Below, in pieces: positions 8,871 to 19,044 of a DNA stretch of 64,000 bases (position 1 is its first letter; each line of letters starts with the position of its first letter). A program made the position numbers and the translations under genes. The stretch is from Prevotella merdae (GTDB lineage: Bacteria; Bacteroidota; Bacteroidia; Bacteroidales; Bacteroidaceae): NCBI RefSeq assembly GCF_900290275.1, contig NZ_LT985323.1, forward strand, positions 623,066 to 687,065, read 5' to 3'. Below the pieces are notes generated by a model. It was given only the letters and a program-made list of their open reading frames with translations, was not told the DNA's origin and ran no database searches.

Positions 8871-10202
8871 ATGAAAAAGATTGTTATTCTCGGCGCCGGC
8901 GAGAGTGGTGCCGGAGCTGCCGTACTGGCAAAGAAAGAAGGCTTTGACGTGTTCGTTAGTGACATGTCGGCCATTAAAGACAAATACAAGAAAATGCTTA
9001 ACGACCACAATATAGAGTGGGAGGAAAAGCAGCACACCGAGGCTAAGATTCTCGCAGCAGACGAGATTATAAAGAGTCCTGGCATACCCAAAGAGGCTCC
9101 TATGGTTAAGAAAGCCACAGACAAGGGCATACATATCATCAGCGAGATTGAGTTTGCAGGACGATACACTAACTCGAAGATGGTATGCATAACCGGCTCA
9201 AATGGCAAGACAACAACAACATCACTCATATACCACATATTCAAAACGGCGGGATATGATGCCGGACTTGCCGGAAATATAGGTCGCTCGCTTGCATTGC
9301 AGGTAGCTGAGGATCCACACGAATATTATATCATTGAGTTAAGCTCGTTCCAGTTGGACAATATGTACGACTTTCATGCCAACATTGCCATACTGCTGAA
9401 TATAACGCCCGACCACCTCGACCGCTACGACTATTGTATGCAGAATTATGTGGACGCCAAAATGCGCATTATTCAGAACCAAACAAACGACGACTCATTC
9501 ATCTACTGGAACGACGATCCTGTTATTAAGCGCGAGCTGGAGAAGTATGACATAAAGGCAATACAGTATCCTTTCTCCGAACTGAAAGAAAAGGGATCTA
9601 TAGGCTACATTGAAGAAGGAAGCTACAAGATAGAGAAGCCCACTCCATTCAATATGGAACAGGAAGAACTGTCACTTACAGGCAAGCATAACATATACAA
9701 CTCGCTTGCTGCAGGCATTGCCGGCAACATCACAGGTATCAAGAAAGACGTGATACGACAGAGTCTTAGCGACTTCCCTGGCGTTGAGCATAGACTGGAA
9801 AAGGTGTGCAAGGTAGGTGGCGTGCAATACATTAACGACTCAAAAGCCACCAACGTTGACGCTTGCTGGTATGCCCTTGAGAGTATGAAGACCCCTACAA
9901 TCCTAATAATTGGAGGCAAGGACAAAGGCAACGACTATAACGAGATTAAGCAACTGGTAAAGCAAAAATGCAAGGCGCTTGTGTTCCTTGGAGCAGACAA
10001 CACCAAGCTGCACAACTTCTTCGATGAGATGGGCATAACAATACGCGATACTCATTCGATGAAAGACTGCGTGGCTGCATGCTACGAACTTGCACAACCT
10101 GGCGACACCGTACTTCTAAGCCCATGTTGTGCTAGCTTCGACCTGTTCAAGAACATGGAAGATCGCGGCGAACAGTTTAAGACATTAGTAAGAAGTCTGT
10201 AA
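8871..10202 (+). CDS. murD: UDP-MurNAc-L-alanine:D-glutamate ligase MurD
   Basis: Cytoplasmic Mur ligase adding D-Glu. It has an N-terminal nucleotide-sugar binding fold starting KKIVILGAGESG, the ATP P-loop GSNGKTTTT at residues 109-117, the central ELSSFQLD and NITPDHLDRY blocks and the C-terminal INDSKATN and LLSPCCASFD motifs typical of MurD. Length 443 residues. Only 9 bp separate it from ftsW. Confidence 0.96.
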   Translation: MKKIVILGAGESGAGAAVLAKKEGFDVFVSDMSAIKDKYKKMLNDHNIEWEEKQHTEAKILAADEIIKSPGIPKEAPMVKKATDKGIHIISEIEFAGRYTNSKMVCITGSNGKTTTTSLIYHIFKTAGYDAGLAGNIGRSLALQVAEDPHEYYIIELSSFQLDNMYDFHANIAILLNITPDHLDRYDYCMQNYVDAKMRIIQNQTNDDSFIYWNDDPVIKRELEKYDIKAIQYPFSELKEKGSIGYIEEGSYKIEKPTPFNMEQEELSLTGKHNIYNSLAAGIAGNITGIKKDVIRQSLSDFPGVEHRLEKVCKVGGVQYINDSKATNVDACWYALESMKTPTILIIGGKDKGNDYNEIKQLVKQKCKALVFLGADNTKLHNFFDEMGITIRDTHSMKDCVAACYELAQPGDTVLLSPCCASFDLFKNMEDRGEQFKTLVRSL

Positions 10203-10211
10203 AAACAAGAG

Positions 10212-11495
10212 ATGATAAACAAGACATTAGGCAACATCTTCAAAGGCGACAAGGTAATATGGATGGTTTTCTTCTTTCTATGCCTTATCAGCGTCATTGA
10301 GGTATACTCGGCATCGGCACAGCTCACCTACCGCGCAAGCAGCTATATTGCGCCTATGTTTAAACACATAGGACTGCTGGCGTTGGGTGTGCTAGCCACA
10401 GTATTGACACTCAATGTCAAGTGCCGCTACTTCAAGTTGCTCACCACCCCATTACTCGGACTGTCGTTCGTTATGCTTATCTGTGTATTCTTTGTGGGAG
10501 ATTCTACCAATGGAGCGCAAAGATGGATGGGCATCGGAGGCATACAGTTTCAGCCTTCAGAAATAGCAAAAGGCGCCATGGTGCTTGCTACGGCACAGAT
10601 TCTGAGTAATCTGCAGACAGAGAACGGAGCCGACAAGAACGCTTTCAGGTACATACTAACTGTAAGTTTTTTCATAGTAACGCCTATAATGTTTGAGAAC
10701 TTGTCAACCGCTATGCTTCTTTGCATCGTCATATTCATGATGATGCTTATAGGACGTGTGCCTATGCGACAGCTTGGTAAACTGCTAGGATTCACCCTTC
10801 TATCTGCCGCCATACTTGTGGGAGCCATCTTGACCTTGGGTAAAGACAACACACAAGATCAGCTGACTGAAGGCAAGCAGCTAACCGAACAGGTAAAGGC
10901 AGAGCCCAAGGACAAGAATATGGTGGAGAAGGTATTCCACCGCTTCGACACATGGAAGGCGCGTATAGACAAGTTTCTTGTACACAAGCAGCTTACGCCA
11001 AAGGACATCGATCTCGACAAAGATGCGCAGGTGGCTCATGCCAACATTGCCATTGCCTCGGCAAACGTGGCAGGCAAAGGACCAGGAAATTCGGAGGAAT
11101 GCAACTTTATACCACAAGCCTACTCCGATTTTATCTTTGCCATCATCATCGAGGAAATGGGAATAGAGGGCGCCTTCTGCGTGGCAATGCTTTACATTAT
11201 CCTACTATTTAGGACTGGACGCATAGCAAGCAGATGCGAAAACAACTTCCCCGCCCTACTGGCAATGGGTCTTGCCTTGCTGCTTGTAACACAGGCACTA
11301 TTTAACATGTGTGTGGCTGTGGGTTTGGCTCCTGTAACTGGTCAGCCACTACCACTTATAAGCAAGGGCGGAACATCGAGCATTATCAACTGCATATACA
11401 TTGGAGTGATATTGAGCATAAGCCGTTCGGCACAGAAAAAGCCTGAAATAATAGAAGAAACAAACATTCCTCAGTCGGCTTTAAAACAAAAATAG
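10212..11495 (+). CDS. ftsW: Septal peptidoglycan polymerase FtsW
   Basis: SEDS-family glycosyltransferase that polymerises lipid II at the septum with FtsI. The 427-residue protein has about ten hydrophobic segments and SEDS blocks including GIGGIQFQPSEIAK, GNSEECNFIPQAYSDFIFA and TGQPLPLISKGGTS. A charged extracytoplasmic loop of about 75 residues (roughly 205-280, rich in Lys, Asp and Gln) is visible before the FIPQAYSDF block. It lies next to murD and 92 bp before murG. RodA is excluded by context. Confidence 0.93.
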   Translation: MINKTLGNIFKGDKVIWMVFFFLCLISVIEVYSASAQLTYRASSYIAPMFKHIGLLALGVLATVLTLNVKCRYFKLLTTPLLGLSFVMLICVFFVGDSTNGAQRWMGIGGIQFQPSEIAKGAMVLATAQILSNLQTENGADKNAFRYILTVSFFIVTPIMFENLSTAMLLCIVIFMMMLIGRVPMRQLGKLLGFTLLSAAILVGAILTLGKDNTQDQLTEGKQLTEQVKAEPKDKNMVEKVFHRFDTWKARIDKFLVHKQLTPKDIDLDKDAQVAHANIAIASANVAGKGPGNSEECNFIPQAYSDFIFAIIIEEMGIEGAFCVAMLYIILLFRTGRIASRCENNFPALLAMGLALLLVTQALFNMCVAVGLAPVTGQPLPLISKGGTSSIINCIYIGVILSISRSAQKKPEIIEETNIPQSALKQK

Positions 11496-11548
11496 CCAAC
11501 GGTTAAATAAAAGGAAGCACAATAATCGGCTTTATCAGAAAAAATGAT

Positions 11549-11556
11549 TAATTTTG
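11549..11556 (+). promoter_or_regulatory. internal dcw promoter, -7 box before murG
   Basis: TAATTTTG matches TAnnTTTG and ends 31 nt before the ATG of murG in the 92-bp ftsW-murG gap. No clear TTG is seen. It suggests separate transcription of murG through ftsZ. Confidence 0.45.
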
Positions 11557-11587
11557 TGAATTGAAAAAGTCAATAAAACGCGAGCAA

Positions 11588-12700
11588 ATGGAAAATGAAC
11601 TAAGAGTCATCGTCAGTGGCGGAGGTACCGGTGGACACATATTCCCGGCTGTCTCTATAGCCAACGCAATAAAGTCTAAACGTCCCGACGCAAAGATATT
11701 GTTTGTTGGAGCAATAGGCAGAATGGAAATGCAACGCGTACCAGCGGCAGGCTACAAGATAGTAGGTCTGCCTGTACGTGGTTTTAAACGACCACTTTGG
11801 TCGCCTTCCAACATAGGCGTGGCTTTAGACTTCTTCAAAAGCAAGCATATGGTACGCAAAACCATCAAGGAATTTGCCCCTGATGTGGCTGTAGGCGTAG
11901 GCGGATATGCTAGCGCAGCAACCCTAGACGCTGCAAACGCTATGGGTATACCAACGCTCATACAAGAACAAAACTCGTATGCCGGCGTAACCAACAAACA
12001 TCTTGCACCTAAAGCATGCAAGATATGCGTTGCCTATGAAGGAATGGAACGTTTCTTCCCTGCCAACCGCATAATAATAACGGGCAATCCTGTACGCCAG
12101 AATCTTATCGAGACAAAAATAACACGAGAAGAAGCCATAAAGAGCTTAGGACTCGATCCGAACAAGAAAACCATATTGCTGGTTGGAGGAAGTCTTGGAG
12201 CACGTACTATAAACGAGAGCGTACTACAGCATCTCGACCTTGTTGAGAAAAGCGGTGTGCAGTTTGTATGGCAGACTGGCAAGTACTATAGCGCTGCCGT
12301 TACAGAACAACTCAAGAACCATCACGCATTGCCAATGCTCAAGGTTATGGACTTCATCAGCGATATGGGAGCAGCATACAAAGCTGCCGACCTCGTAATA
12401 AGCCGTGCTGGAGCAAGCTCCATAAGCGAGTTCTGCCTAATAGGCAAGCCCGTAATACTGGTCCCATCTCCCAATGTAGCTGAAGACCATCAAACAAAGA
12501 ACGCCATGGCATTGGTCAACAAGAGTGCTGCGCTATACGTAAAGGATGCAGAAGCACCTGCTACACTGCTACAACTAGCAGTAGACACAGTAAAGGACGA
12601 CGAACAACTTGCTCAACTGGCAGAAAACATCAAAAAACTTGGCAAACCAAACTCTGCCGACATCATTGCCGACGAAGTATTGAAGATTGCCGGAAAATAA
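11588..12700 (+). CDS. murG: Undecaprenyl-PP-MurNAc-pentapeptide GlcNAc transferase MurG
   Basis: Peripheral inner-membrane GT28 enzyme converting lipid I to lipid II. The 370-residue protein shows GGGTGGH at residues 11-17, the VGGYAS block, LIQEQNSYAGVTNK and the C-terminal nucleotide-binding SRAGASSISE. The frame is open from a TTG at 11561, but the ATG at 11588 places the first strand as in homologues and follows the TAATTTTG box. murC begins 10 bp after its stop. Confidence 0.96.
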   Translation: MENELRVIVSGGGTGGHIFPAVSIANAIKSKRPDAKILFVGAIGRMEMQRVPAAGYKIVGLPVRGFKRPLWSPSNIGVALDFFKSKHMVRKTIKEFAPDVAVGVGGYASAATLDAANAMGIPTLIQEQNSYAGVTNKHLAPKACKICVAYEGMERFFPANRIIITGNPVRQNLIETKITREEAIKSLGLDPNKKTILLVGGSLGARTINESVLQHLDLVEKSGVQFVWQTGKYYSAAVTEQLKNHHALPMLKVMDFISDMGAAYKAADLVISRAGASSISEFCLIGKPVILVPSPNVAEDHQTKNAMALVNKSAALYVKDAEAPATLLQLAVDTVKDDEQLAQLAENIKKLGKPNSADIIADEVLKIAGK

Positions 12701-12710
12701 AAAATCTACA

Positions 12711-14093
12711 ATGGAAATCAAAGATATCAAAGCTGTATATTTCGTCGGTGCTGGCGGTATCGGCATGAGCGCAATAGCTCGCTATTTCATCCACAAAGGT
12801 ATCGTGGTAGCTGGATACGACAAAACTCCGTCAGAACTAACACACCAACTCGAACGCGAGGGCGTGATTCTCCACTATAAAGAAAGCGTTGAGGATATTC
12901 CACACGCTTGCCGCAAGCCAGAATCTTGTCTTGTAATATATACACCGGCAATCCCTGCCGACCACAAGGAACTGGTATACTTCCGTGAAAATGGATTCAC
13001 AATTGAAAAGCGAGCTCAAGTTCTCGGAACACTAACACGCACACACAAGGGACTATGTGTAGCTGGAACACACGGCAAAACAAGCACATCAACAATGTGC
13101 GCACATATAATGCACCAGAGTCATCTTGACTGCAACGCCTTCCTCGGAGGTATATCCAAAAACTACGGCACCAACTACATCCTGTCAGACCATAGCGACT
13201 ATGTAGTGATAGAAGCCGATGAATTTGACCGTTCGTTCCATTGGCTACGCCCATGGATGAGCGTAATCACAGCTACCGACCCCGATCACCTCGACATATA
13301 CGGTACAAAGGAAGCTTATCTTGAAAGTTTCCACCACTACACTACACTGATACAGCAAGGCGGAGCACTCATTATACACAAGAATCTGGAAATGAAAGCC
13401 GAATGTCAGGAAGGAGTAAAAGTATACGAATACAGCCTTAACGAAGGCGACTTCCACGCTGAAAACATTCGTATTGATAACGGCGAAATAACCTTCGACT
13501 TCGTGTCACCAATCGAGAATGTTAAGGATGTAGAGCTCGGTCAGCCTATTCCTATCAACATCGAAAACGGTGTGGCAGCTATGGCTATGGCTCAGCTCAA
13601 CGGATGCAATGCCGAAGAACTGCGCTATGGAATGAAGACATACAAAGGTGTAGACCGCCGATTCGACTTCAAGATTAAAAACGACAAGCATGTGTTGCTG
13701 TCCGACTACGCGCACCACCCGAAGGAGATATATCAGAGTGCAAAGAGTATACGCGAATTGTACAAAAACCGTCGCATCACAGCTATATTCCAACCACATC
13801 TGTACACGCGTACACGCGACTTCTACAAGGATTTTGCCGATGCCTTATCACAGCTCGACGAGGTTATATTATGTGACATATACCCAGCACGTGAGAAACC
13901 TATACCAGGCGTGACATCACAGCTTATATACGACAATCTCAAAGAAGGCGTGGATAAAAGTATGATTCACAAGGAGGACGTATTGGACCTCGTGAAAAAC
14001 CGCGACTTCGACGTTCTCGTTATCTTAGGCGCTGGCGACCTCGACAATTACGTGCCGCAGATAGCCAAGATTATCGAAAGCAAGGAGAAGTAG
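12711..14093 (+). CDS. murC: UDP-MurNAc:L-alanine ligase MurC
   Basis: First Mur ligase of the stem peptide pathway. It starts MEIKDIKAVYFVGAGGIGMSA, where GAGGIGMS is the nucleotide-sugar binding motif, followed by the P-loop GTHGKTSTS, EADEFDRSF and YAHHPKEI blocks typical of MurC. Length 460 residues. The start is the ATG at 12711; the upstream in-frame TTG at 12687 lies inside murG. An 84-bp gap with a short AGGCC/GGCCT hairpin leads to ftsQ. Confidence 0.95.
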   Translation: MEIKDIKAVYFVGAGGIGMSAIARYFIHKGIVVAGYDKTPSELTHQLEREGVILHYKESVEDIPHACRKPESCLVIYTPAIPADHKELVYFRENGFTIEKRAQVLGTLTRTHKGLCVAGTHGKTSTSTMCAHIMHQSHLDCNAFLGGISKNYGTNYILSDHSDYVVIEADEFDRSFHWLRPWMSVITATDPDHLDIYGTKEAYLESFHHYTTLIQQGGALIIHKNLEMKAECQEGVKVYEYSLNEGDFHAENIRIDNGEITFDFVSPIENVKDVELGQPIPINIENGVAAMAMAQLNGCNAEELRYGMKTYKGVDRRFDFKIKNDKHVLLSDYAHHPKEIYQSAKSIRELYKNRRITAIFQPHLYTRTRDFYKDFADALSQLDEVILCDIYPAREKPIPGVTSQLIYDNLKEGVDKSMIHKEDVLDLVKNRDFDVLVILGAGDLDNYVPQIAKIIESKEK

Positions 14094-14177
14094 GCTGACA
14101 CAACAGGCCATAAAAGGCCTTGTCAACAAGACATACATACAGTCAAGACTCATCAACTAATAAAAACGAAAGACAAA

Positions 14178-15182
14178 GTGAAAACATCCTGGAGCAAAAG
14201 ACTGTTCGTGGCAAGCGACATCGTGATAGCCATATACCTGGCGCTTGCCTTTGTCTCTTTCGACAAGAAAGGTGACTCTAAGGCATTGTGCTCCAAGGTG
14301 AACATCGATATTGCCGACAACGCTGCTGGAGGATTTCTTGACGCCAAAGTGATAAAGGAGCGCTTGCAGAAGACGGGATACTATCCCATCGGACGTCCGC
14401 TGACAAACGTAGACACAAGAGGCATTGAGGAGATGCTTAGACGTAGTCCATTCGTCAAGACTGCTGAATGCTACAAGACAGAAGGAGGATACGTATACAT
14501 AAGCGTTACACAGCGCATGCCTGTGATACGCATAAAAGCAGACAACGGTGACGACTACTATGTAGACGATCACGACTGCATAATGCCTCGCTCAAGCTAT
14601 ACGAGCGACCTCATCATCGCATCGGGCAATATCAACCGTTGGTATGCTATCAACTACATATCACCGTTGGGCAAGGCCATTATGCAAAATGACGTTTGGA
14701 AGAACCTTATCGAACAGATACATATCACACCCGAACTCGGCGTAGAGCTTGTACCACGCATTGGCGATCATATAGTGTATATAGGACGTCTTCCTGAGAT
14801 AAACGACAAACGCAAGCACGAAAAGGACATAGACCTGTTCATCGAGAAGAAGATGACAAGATTGGAAAAGTTCTATAAGTACGGACTTTCACAAGTTGGT
14901 TGGAACAAATATTCGTATGTAAACATTGAGTTTGATAACCAAATAATATGCAAGCGCAAGGATGAACGACCCAACGTATATGAGCCACAGCCTGTACAAT
15001 CGGTTGTAAACATATCAAACCCAACATCCCAAATTGCCGAAGACGGACCGTCAGAAGGTGAGGAAACCACCCCCGCAACAGAAAACAAAACTGGAACGGA
15101 GAACAAGAAAATGGAAACCAATAAGAAAAGCGGAAACGAGTCAAAAAAGACAGACACCACTAAAAAGAAATCAAGTAACTAA
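14178..15182 (+). CDS. ftsQ: Cell division protein FtsQ
   Basis: Bitopic divisome protein linking FtsL/FtsB to later components. There is a short cytoplasmic N terminus, one hydrophobic segment at about residues 9-26, then a POTRA-like region (sequences around VKTAECYKTEGGYVYISV) and a beta region. The last 60 residues are a Lys/Thr/Glu-rich low-complexity tail. It starts with GTG at 14178, the only start codon that keeps the membrane anchor. Position between murC and ftsA supports the call more than sequence, since FtsQ is poorly conserved. Confidence 0.85.
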   Translation: MKTSWSKRLFVASDIVIAIYLALAFVSFDKKGDSKALCSKVNIDIADNAAGGFLDAKVIKERLQKTGYYPIGRPLTNVDTRGIEEMLRRSPFVKTAECYKTEGGYVYISVTQRMPVIRIKADNGDDYYVDDHDCIMPRSSYTSDLIIASGNINRWYAINYISPLGKAIMQNDVWKNLIEQIHITPELGVELVPRIGDHIVYIGRLPEINDKRKHEKDIDLFIEKKMTRLEKFYKYGLSQVGWNKYSYVNIEFDNQIICKRKDERPNVYEPQPVQSVVNISNPTSQIAEDGPSEGEETTPATENKTGTENKKMETNKKSGNESKKTDTTKKKSSN

Positions 15183-15210
15183 GAAATTATACAACATCAC
15201 ATAACAACGT

Positions 15211-16662
15211 ATGGCAAAGGATTTTATAGTAGCTATTGAGCTGGGATCATCCAAAATCACCGGCATGGCTGGAAAAAAGAACCCCGACGGCAGCATTACC
15301 ATTCTCGCTGCCGCATCAGAAGACTCCACCTCGTACATACGCAAAGGTGTAGTCTACAGCATCGATAAGACCACCCAAGGACTGAGTAATATCATCAGCA
15401 AACTAAAGAACAGCTTGCAGGCTGACATAACACAGGTATATGTAGGCATTGGCGGACAAAGCATACACAGCGTCAAGAACATGGTAATCAAGGATTTACC
15501 TATGGACGCTATCGTGTCGCAAAACATGGTAAACGAGCTTATGGACTCAAACCGCAACATGACATATCCCGACTACGAAATACAGGATGCAATAACCGAA
15601 GAATATAAGGTGGACCTACAATATCAAAACGACCCTGTAGGAATTCAGGCAAGTCGTCTTGAAGGCAACTTCCTTAACATTCTTTGGCGTCGTTCATTCT
15701 ACCGCAATATCAACAAGAGCTTTGACAATGCAGGCATAGCAATTGCCGAGACTTATCTTGCACCGCTTGTAATGGCAGACAACGTACTTACCGAAGCAGA
15801 AAAGCGCGCCGGATGTGTACTAGTTGACCTAGGTGCCGAAACCACAACCGTATCGGTATACTATCGTGACAAGCTACGAAGTATTGCGGTTATTCCGCTC
15901 GGTGGTGATAATATCACAAAGGACCTCGAGTCGCTACAAATGGAAGCCTGCGAGGCAGAACGTATGAAACTGAAGTACAGTTCGGCCATTACAGATGTAG
16001 CTGATATCGACCCGACAGCCATCTTACCTATCGACAGTAATCGCTCTGTAGAAAGTCGTCGTTTTATCGAGGTGGTAGAAGCACGCACTCTTGAGATAAT
16101 AGAAAATGTCAAGAGCTTCATACCATCCGAATATATTGACAAACTGTTAGGTGGTATCATAATCACTGGTGGAGGTAGCAACATGACCAACATTGAAAAG
16201 GCTTTCCGCGAGATAACTGGTGTAGAGAAGATACGTATAGCCAAATTCGTGACCCTTAACATAAATTCGAAGGACTCAAAGCCCGAATTACGCCACGATG
16301 GCACTATGAACACCATCTTGAGCCTAATCGCACGAGGTGATATGAACTGTGCAGGCAACCCCTTTGGCAATTCACTATTTGACAATCAGCAGTTCAACGC
16401 AGCATTTACAACAGGCACTACAAACGGCACAACTACCACACAGCCAAACGCAACTACGCCTCACGAAACCGAGGAAGAACGCACAAAACGTGAAGAGAAG
16501 GAGCGCATAGCAAAAGAAGAAGCCGAACGTATCAAACAAGAAGAAGAAACACGCAAAGCCAAGGAAGAAGAGGAGCGCAAGAAGAACTCACCAATACACC
16601 GATTCTTTGGCTCACTGAAGCAATTTGGACGATCGCTCGTAGAACCTGAAAACAACGAATAA
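15211..16662 (+). CDS. ftsA: Cell division actin-like protein FtsA
   Basis: Actin-family ATPase that tethers FtsZ filaments to the membrane. Visible are the phosphate 1 loop IELGSSKITGMAG, the 1C/SHS2 domain VYVGIGGQSIHSV, phosphate 2 VLVDLGAETTTVS and the adenosine motif IIITGGGSNM. After the actin core a linker of about 70 residues, rich in Glu, Lys and Arg, forms a likely coiled coil. It ends in an amphipathic helix (IHRFFGSLKQFGRSL) expected to bind the membrane. Length 483 residues. ftsZ starts 14 bp downstream. Confidence 0.95.
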   Translation: MAKDFIVAIELGSSKITGMAGKKNPDGSITILAAASEDSTSYIRKGVVYSIDKTTQGLSNIISKLKNSLQADITQVYVGIGGQSIHSVKNMVIKDLPMDAIVSQNMVNELMDSNRNMTYPDYEIQDAITEEYKVDLQYQNDPVGIQASRLEGNFLNILWRRSFYRNINKSFDNAGIAIAETYLAPLVMADNVLTEAEKRAGCVLVDLGAETTTVSVYYRDKLRSIAVIPLGGDNITKDLESLQMEACEAERMKLKYSSAITDVADIDPTAILPIDSNRSVESRRFIEVVEARTLEIIENVKSFIPSEYIDKLLGGIIITGGGSNMTNIEKAFREITGVEKIRIAKFVTLNINSKDSKPELRHDGTMNTILSLIARGDMNCAGNPFGNSLFDNQQFNAAFTTGTTNGTTTTQPNATTPHETEEERTKREEKERIAKEEAERIKQEEETRKAKEEEERKKNSPIHRFFGSLKQFGRSLVEPENNE

Positions 16663-16676
16663 AACAGATTAACACT

Positions 16677-18017
16677 ATGCCAGACAACAATAATAATATG
16701 ATGGTGGACTTCTGCACACCAGAAAAAGAAAACAATACGATTATCAAGGTAATCGGTGTCGGTGGCGGTGGCGGCAATGCTGTCAACCACATGTACCGTG
16801 AAGGCATACACGACGTATCGTTCGTGCTGTGCAACACCGACAACCAAGCTCTTAACGATTCGCCAGTACCAGTGCTATTACAACTTGGCACTGAAGGTCT
16901 TGGAGCAGGAAACAAACCTGCTAAAGCACGTCAAGCAGCCGAAGAGAGTCTTGATGCCATAAAACAAATGCTTACTGATGGTACAAGAATGACATTCATC
17001 ACGGCAGGAATGGGTGGCGGCACTGGAACAGGTGCGGCTCCTGTTATAGCCCGTGTAAGCAAAGAACTAGGTATTCTTACTGTTGGTATCGTAACCATTC
17101 CGTTCCGTTTTGAAGGCAAACGTAAGATAGACCAGGCTCTTGACGGTGTTGAAGAAATGGCAAAGCACGTAGACGCACTACTTGTAATCAATAATGAGCG
17201 CCTACGCAAAATATACCCTGACCTTACAGTGCTGGATGCATTCGGAAAGGCTGACGACACACTCTCTGTAGCTGCAAAGTCTATCGCTGAAATAATCACC
17301 AACCACGGACTTATCAATCTCGACTTTAACGATGTAAAGACCGTGCTCAAGGATGGTGGTGTAGCAATTATGTCTACAGGCTATGGCGAGGGCGAAGGAC
17401 GTGTTAAGCAAGCTATTGCCGACGCCCTCAACTCTCCATTGCTTAACGATAATGATGTATTCAACGCAAAGAAGATTCTTCTCAGCATCAATTTCTCAAA
17501 GGATTCAAATAACGATACACCCAACTCTGGTGGCTTGATGATGGAGGAGATGAACGAGGTGAATGACTTCATGGAGCAGTTTGGTTCCGACTTCGAGATA
17601 AAGTGGGGTATCGGTTTAGACCCAGATCTCGGCAACAAGGTCAAAGTTACTATCCTCGCCACAGGCTTCGGTATAGAGAATGTGGACGGAATGAACAGTC
17701 ATATCAAGAAGATAGCACAAGAAGAGGATGACAAACAGGTTGAGATTAAGATAAAGAACGACAACCGTCGTATACATTACTACGGCAACGACAAGGGCGG
17801 AACAGTAACAAAGCGACGCCCGCACATCTTCCGTTTCTCTGCTGACGACCTCGACAACGAGGAAGTTATACTCACAGTCGATACTACTCCTACATACAAG
17901 CGTACACTGCAGCAACTCAACGAACTGCGCCGACGCATTGTTGACGAGAAAGGCATTGCTAAGCCTCGTGAGGAAGACGAAAGAGTAAGCGGTATGATTT
18001 CGTTCGGCGACGACTAA
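16677..18017 (+). CDS. ftsZ: Cell division tubulin homologue FtsZ
   Basis: GTPase forming the Z-ring. The tubulin signature GGGTGTG is at residues 113-119, preceded by the GVGGGGGNAVNHM nucleotide-binding loop at about 27-39 and followed by the FGKADDTL and NLDFNDVKTVL (T7) region. A C-terminal linker from about residue 330 ends in a short conserved tail (RVSGMISFGDD). Length 446 residues. It closes the dcw cluster and is convergent with recO. Confidence 0.97.
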   Translation: MPDNNNNMMVDFCTPEKENNTIIKVIGVGGGGGNAVNHMYREGIHDVSFVLCNTDNQALNDSPVPVLLQLGTEGLGAGNKPAKARQAAEESLDAIKQMLTDGTRMTFITAGMGGGTGTGAAPVIARVSKELGILTVGIVTIPFRFEGKRKIDQALDGVEEMAKHVDALLVINNERLRKIYPDLTVLDAFGKADDTLSVAAKSIAEIITNHGLINLDFNDVKTVLKDGGVAIMSTGYGEGEGRVKQAIADALNSPLLNDNDVFNAKKILLSINFSKDSNNDTPNSGGLMMEEMNEVNDFMEQFGSDFEIKWGIGLDPDLGNKVKVTILATGFGIENVDGMNSHIKKIAQEEDDKQVEIKIKNDNRRIHYYGNDKGGTVTKRRPHIFRFSADDLDNEEVILTVDTTPTYKRTLQQLNELRRRIVDEKGIAKPREEDERVSGMISFGDD

Positions 18018-18076
18018 CAATATCTCTTATTAACAAGAGTTGATAGCCATCCTTTAACACAGCAATATCTTATCTG

Positions 18077-18802
18077 TTAGCAGAATAACTGCATCAGGAC
18101 AGGCAACGATTTCATCTCAGGAAAGCCTGGTTGATGAAGTCTATAATATTGCAAAACAACCTCTACAATGCGGTTGCGCTCGCTGCGTGATAGCGAGAGC
18201 AGCCGCATTGTTGTATAGTTAAGTCGCATAAGTAACCTTATCTTATTGGCCTCATCTGGCTGTAGCACATCATTATGAGCGGGCATACTGCCAGTAAAAC
18301 ATCCCGAACGCATATCAAACCATGTCTTACCTACGCCACTATCAAGGTTGGGATAAAAACCCACGAAATGCGAAAGATGCAACATATATATAATGTGGAA
18401 GTTGGCGAAACCGTTTGTACAGGCATCCAACCAACGCACAGAATTTTCCACGAACAGGTACAACGGTCGGTTTGCTTGCTCAGAACGTGTACAGTAACTA
18501 GTAAATTCAGCCACAAACATAGCTATCGATAATTTTAAAGCATCGAACGGGATTGACACAAACGGACATGCTACCGCCGCCTCTTTAATACGTTGAAGCT
18601 TCTGCGAAGGACGGAAGTCGAACTCTATTGAAAGAATTGTAAGTGGCTGAAAGAATTGTTTCTTCACACCCGAACGAGAAGTGCGTGGAATACGTTGCAT
18701 GAAAGACAGTCGTCCATACATCTCAGTAAACATATCTACGATAATCTGTGACTCCCCATATTTCAATGAGTTAAGCACAATAGCATTGGTTTTTACGAGC
18801 AT
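18077..18802 (-). CDS. recO: DNA repair protein RecO
   Basis: Recombination mediator that loads RecA onto SSB-coated single strands with RecR. The 241-residue protein begins with the RecO OB-fold sequence MLVKTNAIVLNSLKYGES, followed by the GRLSFMQRIPRT segment and an alpha-helical C-terminal half. It is convergent with ftsZ across 59 bp that hold only a weak CTCTT/AAGAG hairpin. Confidence 0.88.
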   Translation of the reverse strand: MLVKTNAIVLNSLKYGESQIIVDMFTEMYGRLSFMQRIPRTSRSGVKKQFFQPLTILSIEFDFRPSQKLQRIKEAAVACPFVSIPFDALKLSIAMFVAEFTSYCTRSEQANRPLYLFVENSVRWLDACTNGFANFHIIYMLHLSHFVGFYPNLDSGVGKTWFDMRSGCFTGSMPAHNDVLQPDEANKIRLLMRLNYTTMRLLSLSRSERNRIVEVVLQYYRLHQPGFPEMKSLPVLMQLFC

Positions 18803-18828
18803 TTTTGCCGATAATTATGATTTTGACG

Positions 18829-18837
18829 GCAAAATTA
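18829..18837 (-). promoter_or_regulatory. -7 promoter box for recO
   Basis: TAATTTTGC on the minus strand lies 26 nt before the recO ATG and matches TAnnTTTGC. No TTG is seen at the expected distance. Confidence 0.5.
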
Positions 18838-18878
18838 CTGAAAAATACACCATTTTAATAAAAAACTCCAATTAAAAT

Positions 18879-18910
18879 TTGGTGGGACTAAAATAAAGTC
18901 GTACCTTTGC
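18879..18910 (+). promoter_or_regulatory. promoter for tRNA-Glu and rpsT (TTG-N20-TACCTTTGC)
   Basis: TTG at 18879-18881 and TACCTTTGC at 18902-18910 are 20 nt apart, a full match to the Bacteroidetes primary promoter. The tRNA begins 23 nt after the box. Confidence 0.85.
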
Positions 18911-18933
18911 ATCCGCTTAAATCAAGCATCGTT

Positions 18934-19005
18934 GGTCCCTTCGTCTATCGGTTAGGACGAGAGATTTTCATTCTCTAAAGAGGAGTTCGACTCTCCTAGG
19001 GACTA
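18934..19005 (+). tRNA. tRNA-Glu (anticodon TTC)
   Basis: A cloverleaf can be drawn: acceptor GGTCCCT with AGGGACT (one G-T pair), anticodon stem AGAGA/TCTCT around the loop TTTTCAT with anticodon TTC, and T-arm GAG-TTCGA-CTC. The 3' CCA is not encoded. No terminator separates it from rpsT, so the two are probably on one transcript. Confidence 0.95.
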
Positions 19006-19044
19006 CAATCAAGAAAAAAAATAAAAAAGAATAACAAAAAGAAG

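Noticed and set aside
11561..11587. Upstream TTG start for murG (and similar upstream starts for glsA, rsmH, dgt, EnvC, U32, dbpA and DUF4294 genes)
   Set aside because: In each case the added residues are unlike the family, and in several the -7 box lies inside or just before the extension.
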